From: Streptomyces sp. YIM 121038
Lineage (GTDB): Bacteria; Actinomycetota; Actinomycetes; Streptomycetales; Streptomycetaceae
NCBI RefSeq assembly: GCF_006088715.1
Contig: NZ_CP030771.1
Coordinates: 8,926,001 to 8,990,000 of the forward strand
Reading direction: 5' to 3'
Length of the DNA: 64,000 bases
The translations under genes and the position numbers were made by a program. The notes beneath the pieces were generated by a model. That model was not told the DNA's origin and did no database searches. It saw only the letters and a program-made list of their open reading frames with translations. Numbering within the stretch: the stretch's first letter is position 1; every line of letters begins with the position of its first letter. Below are positions 17,238 to 24,844 of this stretch, in pieces.

Positions 17238-17624
17238 CTAGGGGCGGTACCGCAGCGGATGGTCCTCCGGCACCTCCACCACCGCGATGCGCACGCCGTC
17301 CGGGTCGGCGATCCACATCTCGACGAGGCCCCACGGCTCCTTGACCGGCGGCCGCAGGATCTCCACGCCGCGCGCGGCCAGGTCCGCGTGCGCGGCGGCC
17401 GCGTCCGCGACCTGGAGCCACAACTGCACGGCGGGCGAAGGGGGCTCCGCCGAGCGGCCGGAGACCTCCAGGAAGCCGCCGCCGAGGAAGTACACCGTGC
17501 CGCGCTCGGGCCCCGTGCCGAACTCGCGGTGGACGGCGAGGCCGAGGTCCGTGCCGTAGAAGGTCCGGGAGCGCTCCGGGTCGGTGGGGCGCAGGAGGAT
17601 TCTGCTGCTGAGTACGTGCACCAT
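17238..17624 (-). CDS. VOC-superfamily (glyoxalase/bleomycin-resistance fold) protein
   Basis: A 128-residue protein with two beta-alpha-beta-beta-beta modules. 'RILLRPTDPERSRTFYGTDLGLAV' is the typical opening and 'GLVEMWIADPDGVRIAVVEVP' the C-terminal metal-site strand; Glu in 'LVEMW' is the expected ligand. The substrate is unknown. Start codon is ATG; the gene is monocistronic. Confidence 0.85.
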   Translation of the reverse strand: MVHVLSSRILLRPTDPERSRTFYGTDLGLAVHREFGTGPERGTVYFLGGGFLEVSGRSAEPPSPAVQLWLQVADAAAAHADLAARGVEILRPPVKEPWGLVEMWIADPDGVRIAVVEVPEDHPLRYRP

Positions 17625-17729
17625 GCGGCCGCACCTTAGTCCCGGGTTACGCTCGGCGGTGCGTGCCGGGGCTCAGGAGTCCGGACGCGCGACGGCACCG
17701 CAGCACCAGCAGATCGGAGACCCGCCCCC

Positions 17730-18284
17730 ATGGCCACCGCCCCGCACCCGAGCACGCACGGCGACCTCACCTTCCGCGACGCCACCGAAGCCGACGCCGA
17801 GGCGCTGGTCGGGCTGATCGAGTCGGCGTACCGGGGCGACGACAGCCGTGCCGGGTGGACCACCGAGGCGGACATCCTCGAGGGCCGGCGCACCGATGCG
17901 CAGGGCGTCGTCGACGTCATCACCGCGCCCGCCGGCAAGCTGCTCGCGGTCGAGCGCGATGGCCGGATCGTGGCCTGCTGCCAGCTCGAACACCGCGGGG
18001 ACCACGTGTACTTCGGGATGTTCGCCGTCAGCCCGGCGCTCCAGGGCGCGGGCCTGGGCAAGGTGATCATGGCGGAGGCGGAGCGGACCGCGCGGGACAC
18101 CTGGGGCGCCCGGGAGATGCACATGACCGTGATCTCCGTACGCGAGGAGCTCATCGCCTGGTACGAGCGGCGCGGCTACCGCCGTACGGGAAAGATGAGC
18201 CCCTTCCCGTACGGCGACGAGCGCTTCGGCGTCCCGCAGCGCGACGACCTGGAGTTCGAGCTCCTGGTGAAGCAGATCGGCTGA
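17730..18284 (+). CDS. GNAT-family N-acetyltransferase
   Basis: A 184-residue acetyl-CoA-dependent transferase. 'LTFRDATEADAEALVGLIESAY' is the N-terminal strand-helix. The acetyl-CoA loop is 'VSPALQGAGLGKVIMAEAE' (Q-x-x-G-x-G form), and 'AWYERRGYRRTG' is the C-terminal motif B. The acceptor is unknown. Convergent with the following phosphodiesterase gene. Confidence 0.9.
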   Translation: MATAPHPSTHGDLTFRDATEADAEALVGLIESAYRGDDSRAGWTTEADILEGRRTDAQGVVDVITAPAGKLLAVERDGRIVACCQLEHRGDHVYFGMFAVSPALQGAGLGKVIMAEAERTARDTWGAREMHMTVISVREELIAWYERRGYRRTGKMSPFPYGDERFGVPQRDDLEFELLVKQIG

Positions 18285-18357
18285 GTCGGGCCCGCCCCGC
18301 CCCGCCCCGGCGCGGCGGCGGCCCGGCCGGGACCCGGTGCGGGCCCCGCGAGACGGC

Positions 18358-19047
18358 TCAGGCGGTGAAACGTCCCGTCCGTTTGATGTCCGGGTAGTCC
18401 GTCGTCGCGCCGTCGAGCTGGAGCGCGCGCACCAGGCGCAGATCGTCCTGGGTGTTCACGACCCAGCCGATGATCCGCAGACCGGCCTTGCGCGCGTGCT
18501 CGACGACCTCCAGGGTCAGCCGGCGGATGTTCAGCACCAGCGTGGCGGCGCCGACCGCGGTGGCGCGCTCCACCACGTCCACGCCGTAGCGGCTGGCGAC
18601 GAGCGCGGTACGCACGCCGGGGACGAGCCGGGCGATCTCGGCGATCGCCTCGTCGTGGAAGGAGAGCACCTCCACCCGGCCGACCAGGTCCCGCGCGTGC
18701 ATGACGTCGGCGAGGGCGCGCGCCGCCGCCACGTCCTTGATCTCGGCCTGCAGCGGCGCCCGGACGGCGTCCAGGACCTCCTCGAAGACCGGGACGCGCT
18801 CGCCCAGACCCGCGTCGAGCTCGCGCAGCTCGGCGAGGGTCTTCTCGGCGATGGGACCGCTGCCGTCGGTGGTGCGGCGCACGTCGGCGTCGTGCATGAC
18901 GACGAGGGCGCCGTCCTTGCTCAGGTGCAGGTCCAGTTCGATGACGTCCAGGCCCGCGGCTTGCGCGGCGACGAAGGATCGCAGGGTGTTCTCGGGTTCG
19001 GTGCCCATGACACCGCGATGCCCGATGGTGAGGAAGTTCAAGGTCAC
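18358..19047 (-). CDS. Glycerophosphodiester phosphodiesterase
   Basis: Hydrolyses glycerophosphodiesters to glycerol-3-phosphate and an alcohol. The 229-residue TIM barrel shows the catalytic pair 'GHRG' (His11) and 'VVMHDADVRRTTDGSG', together with 'PENTLRSF', 'ELDLHLSKDG' and 'QAEIKD'. The absence of a signal peptide suggests the cytosolic form. The GTG start gives VTLNFLTIGHRG and has GGAAG eight bases upstream. Confidence 0.92.
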   Translation of the reverse strand: MTLNFLTIGHRGVMGTEPENTLRSFVAAQAAGLDVIELDLHLSKDGALVVMHDADVRRTTDGSGPIAEKTLAELRELDAGLGERVPVFEEVLDAVRAPLQAEIKDVAAARALADVMHARDLVGRVEVLSFHDEAIAEIARLVPGVRTALVASRYGVDVVERATAVGAATLVLNIRRLTLEVVEHARKAGLRIIGWVVNTQDDLRLVRALQLDGATTDYPDIKRTGRFTA

Positions 19048-19116
19048 TCGCTTCCGTCGACGGCGGCTCGGCTCCGCGCGGTGCGGAGGCAGGGGACCGC
19101 GCGGCACGGCCGCAGC

Positions 19117-19242
19117 CTAATCGCCCGCCTCCACGATCGGATCGTTCCTGCGGGGCGAAGCGGAATCATCCGGTCTGGTGCCCACGATGCCCAGGATGAG
19201 TCCGGTGATGACGGCGGCGACCAGAACGGCGCGGGTGCTCAA
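19117..19242 (-). CDS. Small single-helix membrane protein (uncertain)
   Basis: A 41-residue frame beginning at TTG, with GGGAG ten bases upstream: one hydrophobic helix (AVLVAAVITGLILGIVG) and a polar tail 'RPDDSASPRRNDPIVEAGD'. The hydrophobic-then-charged pattern and G/C-rich third positions favour a real gene, but TTG starts are rare and no family is recognised. Confidence 0.4.
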   Translation of the reverse strand: MSTRAVLVAAVITGLILGIVGTRPDDSASPRRNDPIVEAGD

Positions 19243-19319
19243 CGGTTCGGCGCTCCCTGCGGTGGGGACGGCTGACCCGGCCCGTCCTACCGCCGCGGGC
19301 ACCGTGATCGCGAGCGGTC

Positions 19320-20066
19320 TCACCCGTGGGTGGGCGCGTCGGCCGGGGGTTGACCCGCGCGCCTGCGGGTGCGCCGCGCCAGCTCCTGGGCCTGCGCCGC
19401 GGCCTTGGCCTCGACGGCGTACGTGTCGACGTACTCCTGGCCCGAGAGTTCCAGGATCGCGTACATGATCTCGTCCGTGGCGGCCCGCAGCGCGGCGCGC
19501 TGGTCCTCCATGCCCGCGTACTTGGAGAAGTCGAGCGGCCTGCCGAAGCGCAGGGTGATCGGCACGATGCTCGGCACCCGGCGGCCCGCGGGCTGGGCCT
19601 CGAACGTGCCGATCATGGCGCAGGGGACCACGGGTGCGCCGGACCGCAGCGCCATCGCGGCCACGCCCACCCGGCCCTTGTACAGGCGCCCGTCGTGCGA
19701 GCGGGTGCCCTCCGGGAAGATGCCGAGCAGGCCGCCCCGGTCGAGCACGGCGAGCCCGGCCTCGACGGCGGCCTGCCCGGCGCCGTTGCCCGACCGGTCC
19801 ACGGGGATCGCGCCGATGCCCCGGAAGAACGCGGCGGCGAGGCGTCCGCGCAGGCCCCTGCCCGTGAAGTACTCCTGTTTGGCAAGGAAGTTGATGCGTC
19901 GGCGCAGCGTCACGCCCAGCAGGAACTGGTCGCAGAACGACTGGTGGTTCCCCGCCACGATGGCCGCGCCCCGGGCCGGCACGTTGGCCAGCCCCTCGAT
20001 CCGCGGCCGGAACAGCCACCGCAGCAGCGGTATCAGGACGACACACCTGAACACGGCATAGAACAT
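19320..20066 (-). CDS. PlsC-type 1-acylglycerol-3-phosphate acyltransferase
   Basis: A 248-residue membrane-associated acyltransferase of phospholipid synthesis. The H-x4-D site is NHQSFCD, and substrate motifs 'GAIPVDRSG' and 'FPEGTRS' follow. One N-terminal hydrophobic helix anchors it. The ATG has GAGGGG eight bases upstream. A second PlsC homologue lies at 27.9-28.7 kb; this one has the more canonical FPEGTRS motif. Confidence 0.9.
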   Translation of the reverse strand: MFYAVFRCVVLIPLLRWLFRPRIEGLANVPARGAAIVAGNHQSFCDQFLLGVTLRRRINFLAKQEYFTGRGLRGRLAAAFFRGIGAIPVDRSGNGAGQAAVEAGLAVLDRGGLLGIFPEGTRSHDGRLYKGRVGVAAMALRSGAPVVPCAMIGTFEAQPAGRRVPSIVPITLRFGRPLDFSKYAGMEDQRAALRAATDEIMYAILELSGQEYVDTYAVEAKAAAQAQELARRTRRRAGQPPADAPTHG

Positions 20067-20690
20067 TCCTCTGACCCCTCCTCGACTGCCCCCGCGCCCG
20101 GGCACGCTAGCCGCCTTTCGGGGCGGGAGGGAGAACGCGAATCGAGCCAGCGGAAGCGGCGTGGGGAACGCGGCTGAAAAGCGCGGGATCCATGGTGCGC
20201 TGAACAATTGGAGGGATGAAAGGTTGGGAGCCGTAGCGCCTGTATACGAGCGAGGATGTGGCCGCTGAGCTGGAGTGATGCCGGTGGGCGTAGTGCTCGG
20301 TGAGGCGCTCTTCGTGCCGCCGCGGTGAACTTCTTCGCGGTGTGCCGATCCGCCCGCATCCGCTTTTCGGTTGGCATTCCCGGCGCGTTTTCCGGGGCGC
20401 GGGCCTTTTGCGTGTGGCCGTACTCGTGGACTTTGCCTTCGGGGCGATGGCGTGGTCTTGCGCGGGCGGCGGCCGCACCTCGTGGCGCGCGGGTCGCCCC
20501 GGGGTGAGGGGTGTCCGCCCGCCCGGAGCGGGAAACAGTGGGGGGAGGCGGCCGCACCGGCACCGGGCGACAGGAAAAACAGCGGCCCAGTGGAGGGCGA
20601 GCAGGATAATTTCCCGGATCCCCCCTTGTAACGGAGAAGCTCGCACACATACGCTGCTCATACGCGAGGTTCTCCCGTGGAGGATGGGAC
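20067..20690. other. Long intergenic region
   Basis: About 620 bases between divergent genes, with noticeably lower GC in 20150-20430 than in its surroundings. Several frames stay open on both strands but none has codon bias or a family match; Arg/Lys/Pro-rich translations look like chance. The only clear signal is the promoter at its right end. Confidence 0.55.
20626..20655 (+). promoter_or_regulatory. Promoter of the DUF6421 operon
   Basis: TTGTAA (20626-20631) and TACGCT (20650-20655) with an 18-base spacer match a housekeeping-type streptomycete promoter. The start codon of the first gene is 35 bases further on, with GGAGG before it. Confidence 0.55.
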
Positions 20691-22094
20691 ATGACGGAAA
20701 TTCTTGTGCAGACGGCGGCGGACAGCCCCGGGGCTTCCCGTGACGGGCGAGTGGTGGACCACCCGGCCTGGCCGGTGCTCAAGGGTGCCGTCGAGGAGAT
20801 CAGGCCCTGGCAGTCCAAGGACGGCTCGATCGACTTCGAGCGCGAGGGCGCGCCGTCCAGGGCCGCGGCCGGACAGGCGGTCGACCGCCTCATAGCCTCG
20901 GTCGGGGAGCTGGCCCCGCTGCTCGCCCACGACGCCGCGTACCTCACGGCCCTGGTGGCCGATCTGCGCAAGTGGGTCGAAGGCGGCTTCCAGGTGCCGG
21001 ACTTCCTCGACTCGCTGCTCGCCTTCCACCCGGCGGCCCGCCGTGAGGACGGCCTCCAGCACCTCGTGCTCTTCCCCATGTACACGCAGAACGGCAATCC
21101 GGACCGCAACTTCGAAGCGGTCGTGCTGCGCATGGTGTGGCCCGAGTGGCTCGCCGAGCTGGAGCGCACGCGCTACGACAACCCGCTGTTCTGCGGCATC
21201 ACCTTCGAGGACTTCACGGCCGGTTACGACACCAACTCGGCGGTGCTCTTCCCCGAGACGATCGCCGTGCGCGAGGCCCCCGAGCGCTTCACCTGGGGCG
21301 GCATCTTCTGCGACCGCGAGGCCGCCCGCTTCCGCCGGGTCACCGAGGCCGCCGTGGACATCCTCGGCATCGAGCTGCCGGACGACATCCGCGCCATGGT
21401 CGCCGACCAGGCCCGCTGCCAGGAGGCGTTCGTCCTGTGGGACATGGTCCACGACCGCACCCACAGCCACGGCGACCTGCCCTTCGACCCCTTCATGATC
21501 AAGCAGCGGCAGCCGTTCTGGATGTACGGCCTCGAGGAGCTGCGCTGTGACCTCACCGCCTTCAAGGAGGCCGTGAAGCTGGAGGCCGAGGGCGTGCCCC
21601 AGGCCCGTGACGTGCAGTACGCGGTGCTCTTCGACCGGATGTTCCGCTTCCCGGTCACCGGCGACCGCGTGCGCAACTACGACGGCGTCGGCGGCCAGCT
21701 GCTCTTCGCGTATCTGCACAAGCACGACGTCGTCCGCTGGACCGACAACAAGCTGAAGATCGACTGGGACCGTGCCCCGCAGCTCACCAACCAGCTCTGC
21801 GCGGAGATCGAGAAGCTCTACCGCGACGGCATCGACCGGCCCAAGCTCGTCCACTGGCTGGCCGGCTACCAGCTGGTTTCCTCCTATCTGGCCCCGCACC
21901 CCGGCTCGCGCTGGGCCAAGGGTCCGGAGGCCCTGGACACGTCGCTGCCGCCGCGCAAACTGGTCGACGACGTGCTTCCCGACGAATTTCCGCTCAGCAT
22001 GTTCTATGAGGCGCTCTCCAAGAAGCTCAAGCACGTGATCGCCTCCACCAAGGGGATCACTGCGGAGTCCGGCGCCGAGACGGTTGCCGCGTGA
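20691..22094 (+). CDS. DUF6421-family protein, first gene of an operon
   Basis: A 467-residue soluble protein of unknown function; I recognise only the family. A dense polar patch in the middle reads 'MVHDRTHSHGDLPFDPF', followed by 'MYGLEELRCDLTAF'. The clustered His, Asp and Glu look like a metal site, so an enzyme role is possible (inference). 'YDTNSAVLFPETIAV' and 'YDGVGGQLLFAYLHKHDVVRW' are further motif-like segments. No signal peptide or membrane helix. It is followed at 26 bases by a short-chain dehydrogenase and a PLP enzyme in the same direction, so a joint pathway is likely. Confidence 0.82.
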   Translation: MTEILVQTAADSPGASRDGRVVDHPAWPVLKGAVEEIRPWQSKDGSIDFEREGAPSRAAAGQAVDRLIASVGELAPLLAHDAAYLTALVADLRKWVEGGFQVPDFLDSLLAFHPAARREDGLQHLVLFPMYTQNGNPDRNFEAVVLRMVWPEWLAELERTRYDNPLFCGITFEDFTAGYDTNSAVLFPETIAVREAPERFTWGGIFCDREAARFRRVTEAAVDILGIELPDDIRAMVADQARCQEAFVLWDMVHDRTHSHGDLPFDPFMIKQRQPFWMYGLEELRCDLTAFKEAVKLEAEGVPQARDVQYAVLFDRMFRFPVTGDRVRNYDGVGGQLLFAYLHKHDVVRWTDNKLKIDWDRAPQLTNQLCAEIEKLYRDGIDRPKLVHWLAGYQLVSSYLAPHPGSRWAKGPEALDTSLPPRKLVDDVLPDEFPLSMFYEALSKKLKHVIASTKGITAESGAETVAA

Positions 22095-22120
22095 GCGGCC
22101 GCAACAAGGAGGCGAGGGCC

Positions 22121-22861
22121 ATGTCCGCACTCGACGGAGCCGTGATCGCGGTGGCGGGGGCCGCAGGGCCCGCGGGGCGGGCGACCCTGCTGCGCCTGGC
22201 GGAGGCGGGGGCGACCGTGGTCGCGTCCGACGCCGACGCCTCGCGCCTGGCGGAGGCCGTGGACGCGGCGCGCTACGCGCACGGCGGCGCCACGGTCACC
22301 GGTGACACGGTCGACCTGCTCGACCTGGAGGCCGCCCGCGCCTGGGCCGACCGCACGGAGAAGGAGTACGGCCGGATCGACGGCCTGGTGCACCTCGTCG
22401 GCGGCTGGCGCGGCAGCTCCTCCTTCGCCGACACCGACCTCGGCGACTGGGACGTCCTCGAAGACCTCCTGATCCGCACGGTGCAGCACACGTCGCTCGC
22501 CTTCCAGGGCGGCCTCCAGCGCGGCGGCAACGGCCGCTACCTGCTGATCAGCGCCGCGGGTGCCAGCAAGCCGACCGCGGGGAACGCGGCGTACTCGGCG
22601 GCGAAGGCGGCCGCCGAGGCCTGGACGCTCGCGCTCGGCGACGCCTTCCGCAAGGAGGGGGGCGAGGACGGCCCGCGGGCCGCGGCTGCCATCCTGATCG
22701 TCAAGGCGCTGGTGCACGACGCGATGCGCGCGGAGCGCCCCAACGCGAAGTTCGCGGGCTTCACGGACGTCAAGGAGCTGGCCGAGGCCATCACCGGCGT
22801 CTGGGAGCGCCCCACATCGGAAGTGAACGGGAAACGTCTGTGGCTGACCGAGAAGCCGTGA
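22121..22861 (+). CDS. Short-chain dehydrogenase/reductase
   Basis: A 246-residue NAD(P)-dependent SDR with a variant cofactor loop 'VIAVAGAAGPAGRATLL'. The active-site part reads 'YLLISAAGASKPTAGNAAYSAAKAAAE', giving the Ser, Tyr-x3-Lys set. The ATG with AAGGAGG upstream is preferred over the GTG that overlaps the previous stop. The last 22 bases overlap the next gene, so translation is coupled. Substrate is unknown. Confidence 0.9.
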   Translation: MSALDGAVIAVAGAAGPAGRATLLRLAEAGATVVASDADASRLAEAVDAARYAHGGATVTGDTVDLLDLEAARAWADRTEKEYGRIDGLVHLVGGWRGSSSFADTDLGDWDVLEDLLIRTVQHTSLAFQGGLQRGGNGRYLLISAAGASKPTAGNAAYSAAKAAAEAWTLALGDAFRKEGGEDGPRAAAAILIVKALVHDAMRAERPNAKFAGFTDVKELAEAITGVWERPTSEVNGKRLWLTEKP

Positions 22862-23928
22862 ACCCTCCGAAGACCGATGCCAGGCGGCATCACGACCCCG
22901 CCGTCCGCGGTTTCGCGAGCGACAACTACGCGGGCGCGCACCCGGAGGTCATGGCGGCGCTCGCCCTCGCCAACGGCGGCCACCAGGTCGCCTACGGCGA
23001 GGACGAGTACACCGACCACCTCCAGCAGGTCATCCGCGGCCACTTCGGCGCGGGCGCCGAGGCGTTCCCGGTCTTCAACGGCACCGGTGCCAACGTCGTC
23101 GCTCTCCAGGCGGTCACCGACCGCTGGGGCGCGGTGATCTGCGCGGAGAGCGCGCACATCAACGTGGACGAGGGCGGCGCCCCCGAGCGCATGGGCGGTC
23201 TGAAGCTGCTCACCGTGCCGACGCCCGACGGCAAGCTCACCCCCGAGCTGATCGACCGTCAGGCATTCGGCTGGGAGGACGAGCACCGCGCGATGCCGCA
23301 GGTGGTCTCGCTCGCGCAGAACACCGAGCTGGGCACCCTGTACACGGTGGACGAGATACGCGCGATCGTCGAACACGCCCACGGCCTCGGCATGCTGGTG
23401 CACGTCGACGGCGCCCGCCTGGCCAACGCGGCGGCCGCGCTCGACGTGCCGATGCGGACGTTCACGAACGCCGTCGGCGTCGACATCCTCACCCTGGGCG
23501 GCACCAAGAACGGCGCGCTGTTCGGTGAGGCCGTCGTCGTCCTCAACCGCGACGCGGTGCGCCACATGAAGCACCTGCGCAAGCTGTCCATGCAGCTCGC
23601 CTCCAAGATGCGCTTCGTCTCGGTGCAGTTCGAGGCGCTGCTGGCCAAGGACCTGTGGCTGCGCAACGCCCGGCACGCCAACGAGATGGCCCAGCGCCTC
23701 GCCGAGGGCGTCCGCGCGGTGCACGGCGTGGAGATCCTCTACCCCGTGCAGGCCAACGCCGTCTTCGCGCGGCTGCCGCACGACGTCAGCGAGCGCCTGC
23801 AGAAGCGGTTCCGCTTCTACTTCTGGGACGAGGCCGCGGGCGACGTCCGCTGGATGTGCTCCTTCGACACCACGGGGGACGACGTCGACGCCTTCGTGGC
23901 GGCGCTGAAGGAGGAGATGGCGCGCTAG
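22840..23928 (+). CDS. Low-specificity L-threonine aldolase-like PLP enzyme
   Basis: A 362-residue fold-type I PLP enzyme of the threonine aldolase/beta-eliminating lyase family, which cleaves beta-hydroxy amino acids to glycine and an aldehyde. The sequence shows 'FASDNYAGAHPEVMAAL', 'YGEDEYT', 'FNGTGANVVAL', 'HVDGARLANAAAAL' and the PLP lysine in 'LGGTKNGALFGE'. The GTG start lies inside the previous gene. With an SDR beside it, a retro-aldol product may be oxidised or reduced in the same pathway (inference). Confidence 0.92.
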   Translation: MADREAVNPPKTDARRHHDPAVRGFASDNYAGAHPEVMAALALANGGHQVAYGEDEYTDHLQQVIRGHFGAGAEAFPVFNGTGANVVALQAVTDRWGAVICAESAHINVDEGGAPERMGGLKLLTVPTPDGKLTPELIDRQAFGWEDEHRAMPQVVSLAQNTELGTLYTVDEIRAIVEHAHGLGMLVHVDGARLANAAAALDVPMRTFTNAVGVDILTLGGTKNGALFGEAVVVLNRDAVRHMKHLRKLSMQLASKMRFVSVQFEALLAKDLWLRNARHANEMAQRLAEGVRAVHGVEILYPVQANAVFARLPHDVSERLQKRFRFYFWDEAAGDVRWMCSFDTTGDDVDAFVAALKEEMAR

Positions 23929-23947
23929 TCGCGCCCGGACCTGCCGT

Positions 23948-23966
23948 GGGCACGGCGACCGTGCCC
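23948..23966 (+). terminator. Possible terminator after the operon
   Basis: GGGCACGG and CCGTGCCC form an 8-bp stem with loop CGA, 20 bases after the aldolase stop. It is short, so strength is uncertain. Confidence 0.45.
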
Positions 23967-24055
23967 GTCCCGCGCAGGCCCTGATATCGCATAGGTATGC
24001 GGCTGATCGAAAAGTCATTGACTCTCGGTCGGCCGCTTTCCTATGCTCGCGGCTC

Positions 24056-24664
24056 ATGGAGCTGATCCAGGAGAACCCAGACCTGTCCGCCTATCTCGCG
24101 GCGGACGAGGCCATCGACCACAGGCACCCCCTGGTCCGGGAGACCGCGGCGCGCCTGGCCGAGGGCGCCGACGACTCATACGTATACGCGCGGGCGGCCT
24201 ATGCGTACGTCCGCGACACCATTCCGCACTCCGCGGACGCCGGGGACCCGCGCGTGACGTGGCGCGCCTCCGACGTCCTGGAGCGGCGGACCGGCATCTG
24301 CCACGCCAAAGCGCACGCGCTCGCCGCGCTGCTGCGCGCCGAGGACATCCCCACGGCCCTGTGCTACCAGCGGCTCCTCCATGACGACGGCAGTGGCTTC
24401 GCGCTGCACGGCCTCGTCGCCGTGCGCTTCGACGGTTCCTGGCACCGCCAGGACGCGCGCGGCAACAAGCCCGGCGTGGACGCGCGGTTCTCCCTCGCGG
24501 GCGAGCGGCTGGCCTTCCCGGTGGACGCGGCCGCCGGGGAAGTCGACTACCCGACGCTGCACGCCGAGCCGAACCCGGTGCTGCTGGAGATCCTCAAGGC
24601 GGCCCCGGACCGGCCCTGGCTCTGGGCGAGGCTGCCGGAGGAACTCCCCGCGGCGCAAGGCTGA
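24056..24664 (+). CDS. Transglutaminase-like cysteine protease-fold protein
   Basis: A 202-residue cytosolic protein with a transglutaminase-like core. The triad is visible: Cys in 'ERRTGICHAKAHALAALLRA', His in 'FALHGLVAVRFDG' and Asp in 'HRQDARGNKP'. Such proteins act as peptidases or transamidases rather than true cross-linkers. It follows the DUF6421 operon in the same direction after 127 bases and may be a loose associate. The ATG is the only well-placed start. Confidence 0.85.
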   Translation: MELIQENPDLSAYLAADEAIDHRHPLVRETAARLAEGADDSYVYARAAYAYVRDTIPHSADAGDPRVTWRASDVLERRTGICHAKAHALAALLRAEDIPTALCYQRLLHDDGSGFALHGLVAVRFDGSWHRQDARGNKPGVDARFSLAGERLAFPVDAAAGEVDYPTLHAEPNPVLLEILKAAPDRPWLWARLPEELPAAQG

Positions 24665-24665
24665 A

Positions 24666-24763
24666 ACATCGGATGTGGCGAGGGGGTGCTTGCCGAATTC
24701 ACCGCGTGAAAGAGGCTTATGAGGCGGCGAGTTGGAAAGTCATCCGACCTATTCCTGTCGGAT
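24666..24763 (+). promoter_or_regulatory. Repeated ATCCGA/TCGGAT operator-like sites
   Basis: ACATCGGATGT (24666-24676) is an 11-base near-perfect dyad. ATCCGAC (24742-24748) and GTCGGAT (24757-24763) form a second dyad with an 8-base gap. All share an ATC(C/G)GA half-site and precede the glycosidase gene by 80-180 bases, a likely site for a sugar-responsive repressor. Confidence 0.45.
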
Positions 24764-24844
24764 CGCTTGACGCGGCAGGGCGTGGACCCGATGCTGCGTA
24801 CGCCAACTCACCCTGACCGCACCGCTGTTGGAGAGGCCCACGCC

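Noticed and set aside
20107..20661. A 184-codon open frame, and two overlapping ones, on the minus strand of the 20.1-20.7 kb intergenic region
   Set aside because: Translations are Arg/Pro/Ser-rich without domain pattern, codon bias is not that of real genes here, and no ribosome site is present.
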